Assembly (NCBI GenBank): GCA_964563755.1
Contig: CAZLYC010000003.1
Coordinates: 85,805 to 149,804 of the forward strand
Length of the DNA: 64,000 nt
Reading direction: 5' to 3'
Origin: JABMQF01 sp964563755
GTDB lineage: Archaea > Nanobdellota > Nanobdellia > Woesearchaeales > UBA11576
The notes under the pieces were generated by a model that saw only the letters and a list, made by a program, of their open reading frames with translations, was not told the origin of the DNA and searched no databases. Both the position numbers and the translations under genes were made by a program. Below are positions 63,949-64,000 of the stretch, one piece after another; position 1 is the first letter of the stretch, and every line of letters starts with the position of its first letter.

Positions 63949-64000
63949 TCAAAGAACAGATTTTCTGAAATATCCTGCGAGATTCTTTTTCATCTCCTTT
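63949..64000 (-). CDS. 3' end of a gene entering from the right edge
   Basis: On the minus strand the frame ...KEMKKNLAGYFRKSVL ends at TGA (63949-63951). AAAGGAG directly abuts the ATG, so this ATG is unlikely to be a true start; the frame stays open to the window edge. It is too short to identify. Confidence 0.35.
   Translation of the reverse strand, partial: KEMKKNLAGYFRKSVL

Overview
The window looks like part of an anaerobic archaeal chromosome, most likely a DPANN-type lineage such as Woesearchaeota. This assignment is inferred from gene content and style, not from a database match. Archaeal markers are a group II chaperonin (thermosome), Alba, ribosomal protein eS1, the KEOPS kinase Bud32, an EndoQ-type repair nuclease, TATA boxes of the TTTAAATA/TTTATATA type and several apparently leaderless genes. 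Class III (oxygen-sensitive) ribonucleotide reductase, a DUF1858 redox protein and a NifX-like/DUF5320/DUF134 cluster point to anaerobic life. Genes are compact, ATA and AGA/AGG codons are frequent, and many products are small membrane proteins or lipoproteins of unknown function.

Layout. 1-9.3 kb: a CcdA/DsbD-like membrane protein, the DUF5320-DUF134-NifX cluster with twin operators, thermosome, small membrane proteins, a TPR-kinase fusion, an AbrB-PhoU regulator, an Lrp-type regulator and DUF1858. 9.5-14.3 kb: a deoxynucleotide operon (nrdR, nrdD split into two genes, glutaredoxin-like protein, nrdG, two small membrane proteins, dut) preceded by tandem NrdR-box-like sites. 14.3-29.2 kb: an M50 protease, bud32, an aspartoacylase-like hydrolase, a two-unit Lrp regulator, a receiver-domain protein with a possible RNA switch, hisS, map, trkA-trkH, a Kazal-like lipoprotein, ferredoxin and eS1.

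29.4-43.3 kb is an accessory island, mostly on the minus strand. It contains three Lrp/AsnC-like regulators plus a two-unit one (four in all, two of them with CxxCH), two large methyltransferase-like proteins, a GGDEF protein with a permuted layout, a PD-(D/E)XK-like protein, an AAA+ ATPase, a large metallophosphoesterase and a secreted trypsin-like protease. A short motif (AACCAAACCTCGCTAAAGG in its fullest form) recurs ahead of several of these genes and may tie them into one regulon. It is the best candidate here for an undescribed system.

43.8-54 kb is a cell-surface module: a SpoIIM-like membrane protein, a block of about seven direct repeats, a small protein with two HTH repeats, a 2262-residue surface protein and two related membrane-anchored proteins. 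54-64 kb carries tRNA-Arg(TCG) with a tRNA-like duplicate, alba, lipoproteins, a Nudix-like protein, a signal peptidase, a DAG-kinase-like lipid kinase, an alpha/beta hydrolase, EndoQ and a 34-residue lysine-rich peptide. Throughout the window, eight copies of a roughly 90-100 bp intergenic element with variable but self-complementary ends are scattered in both orientations.
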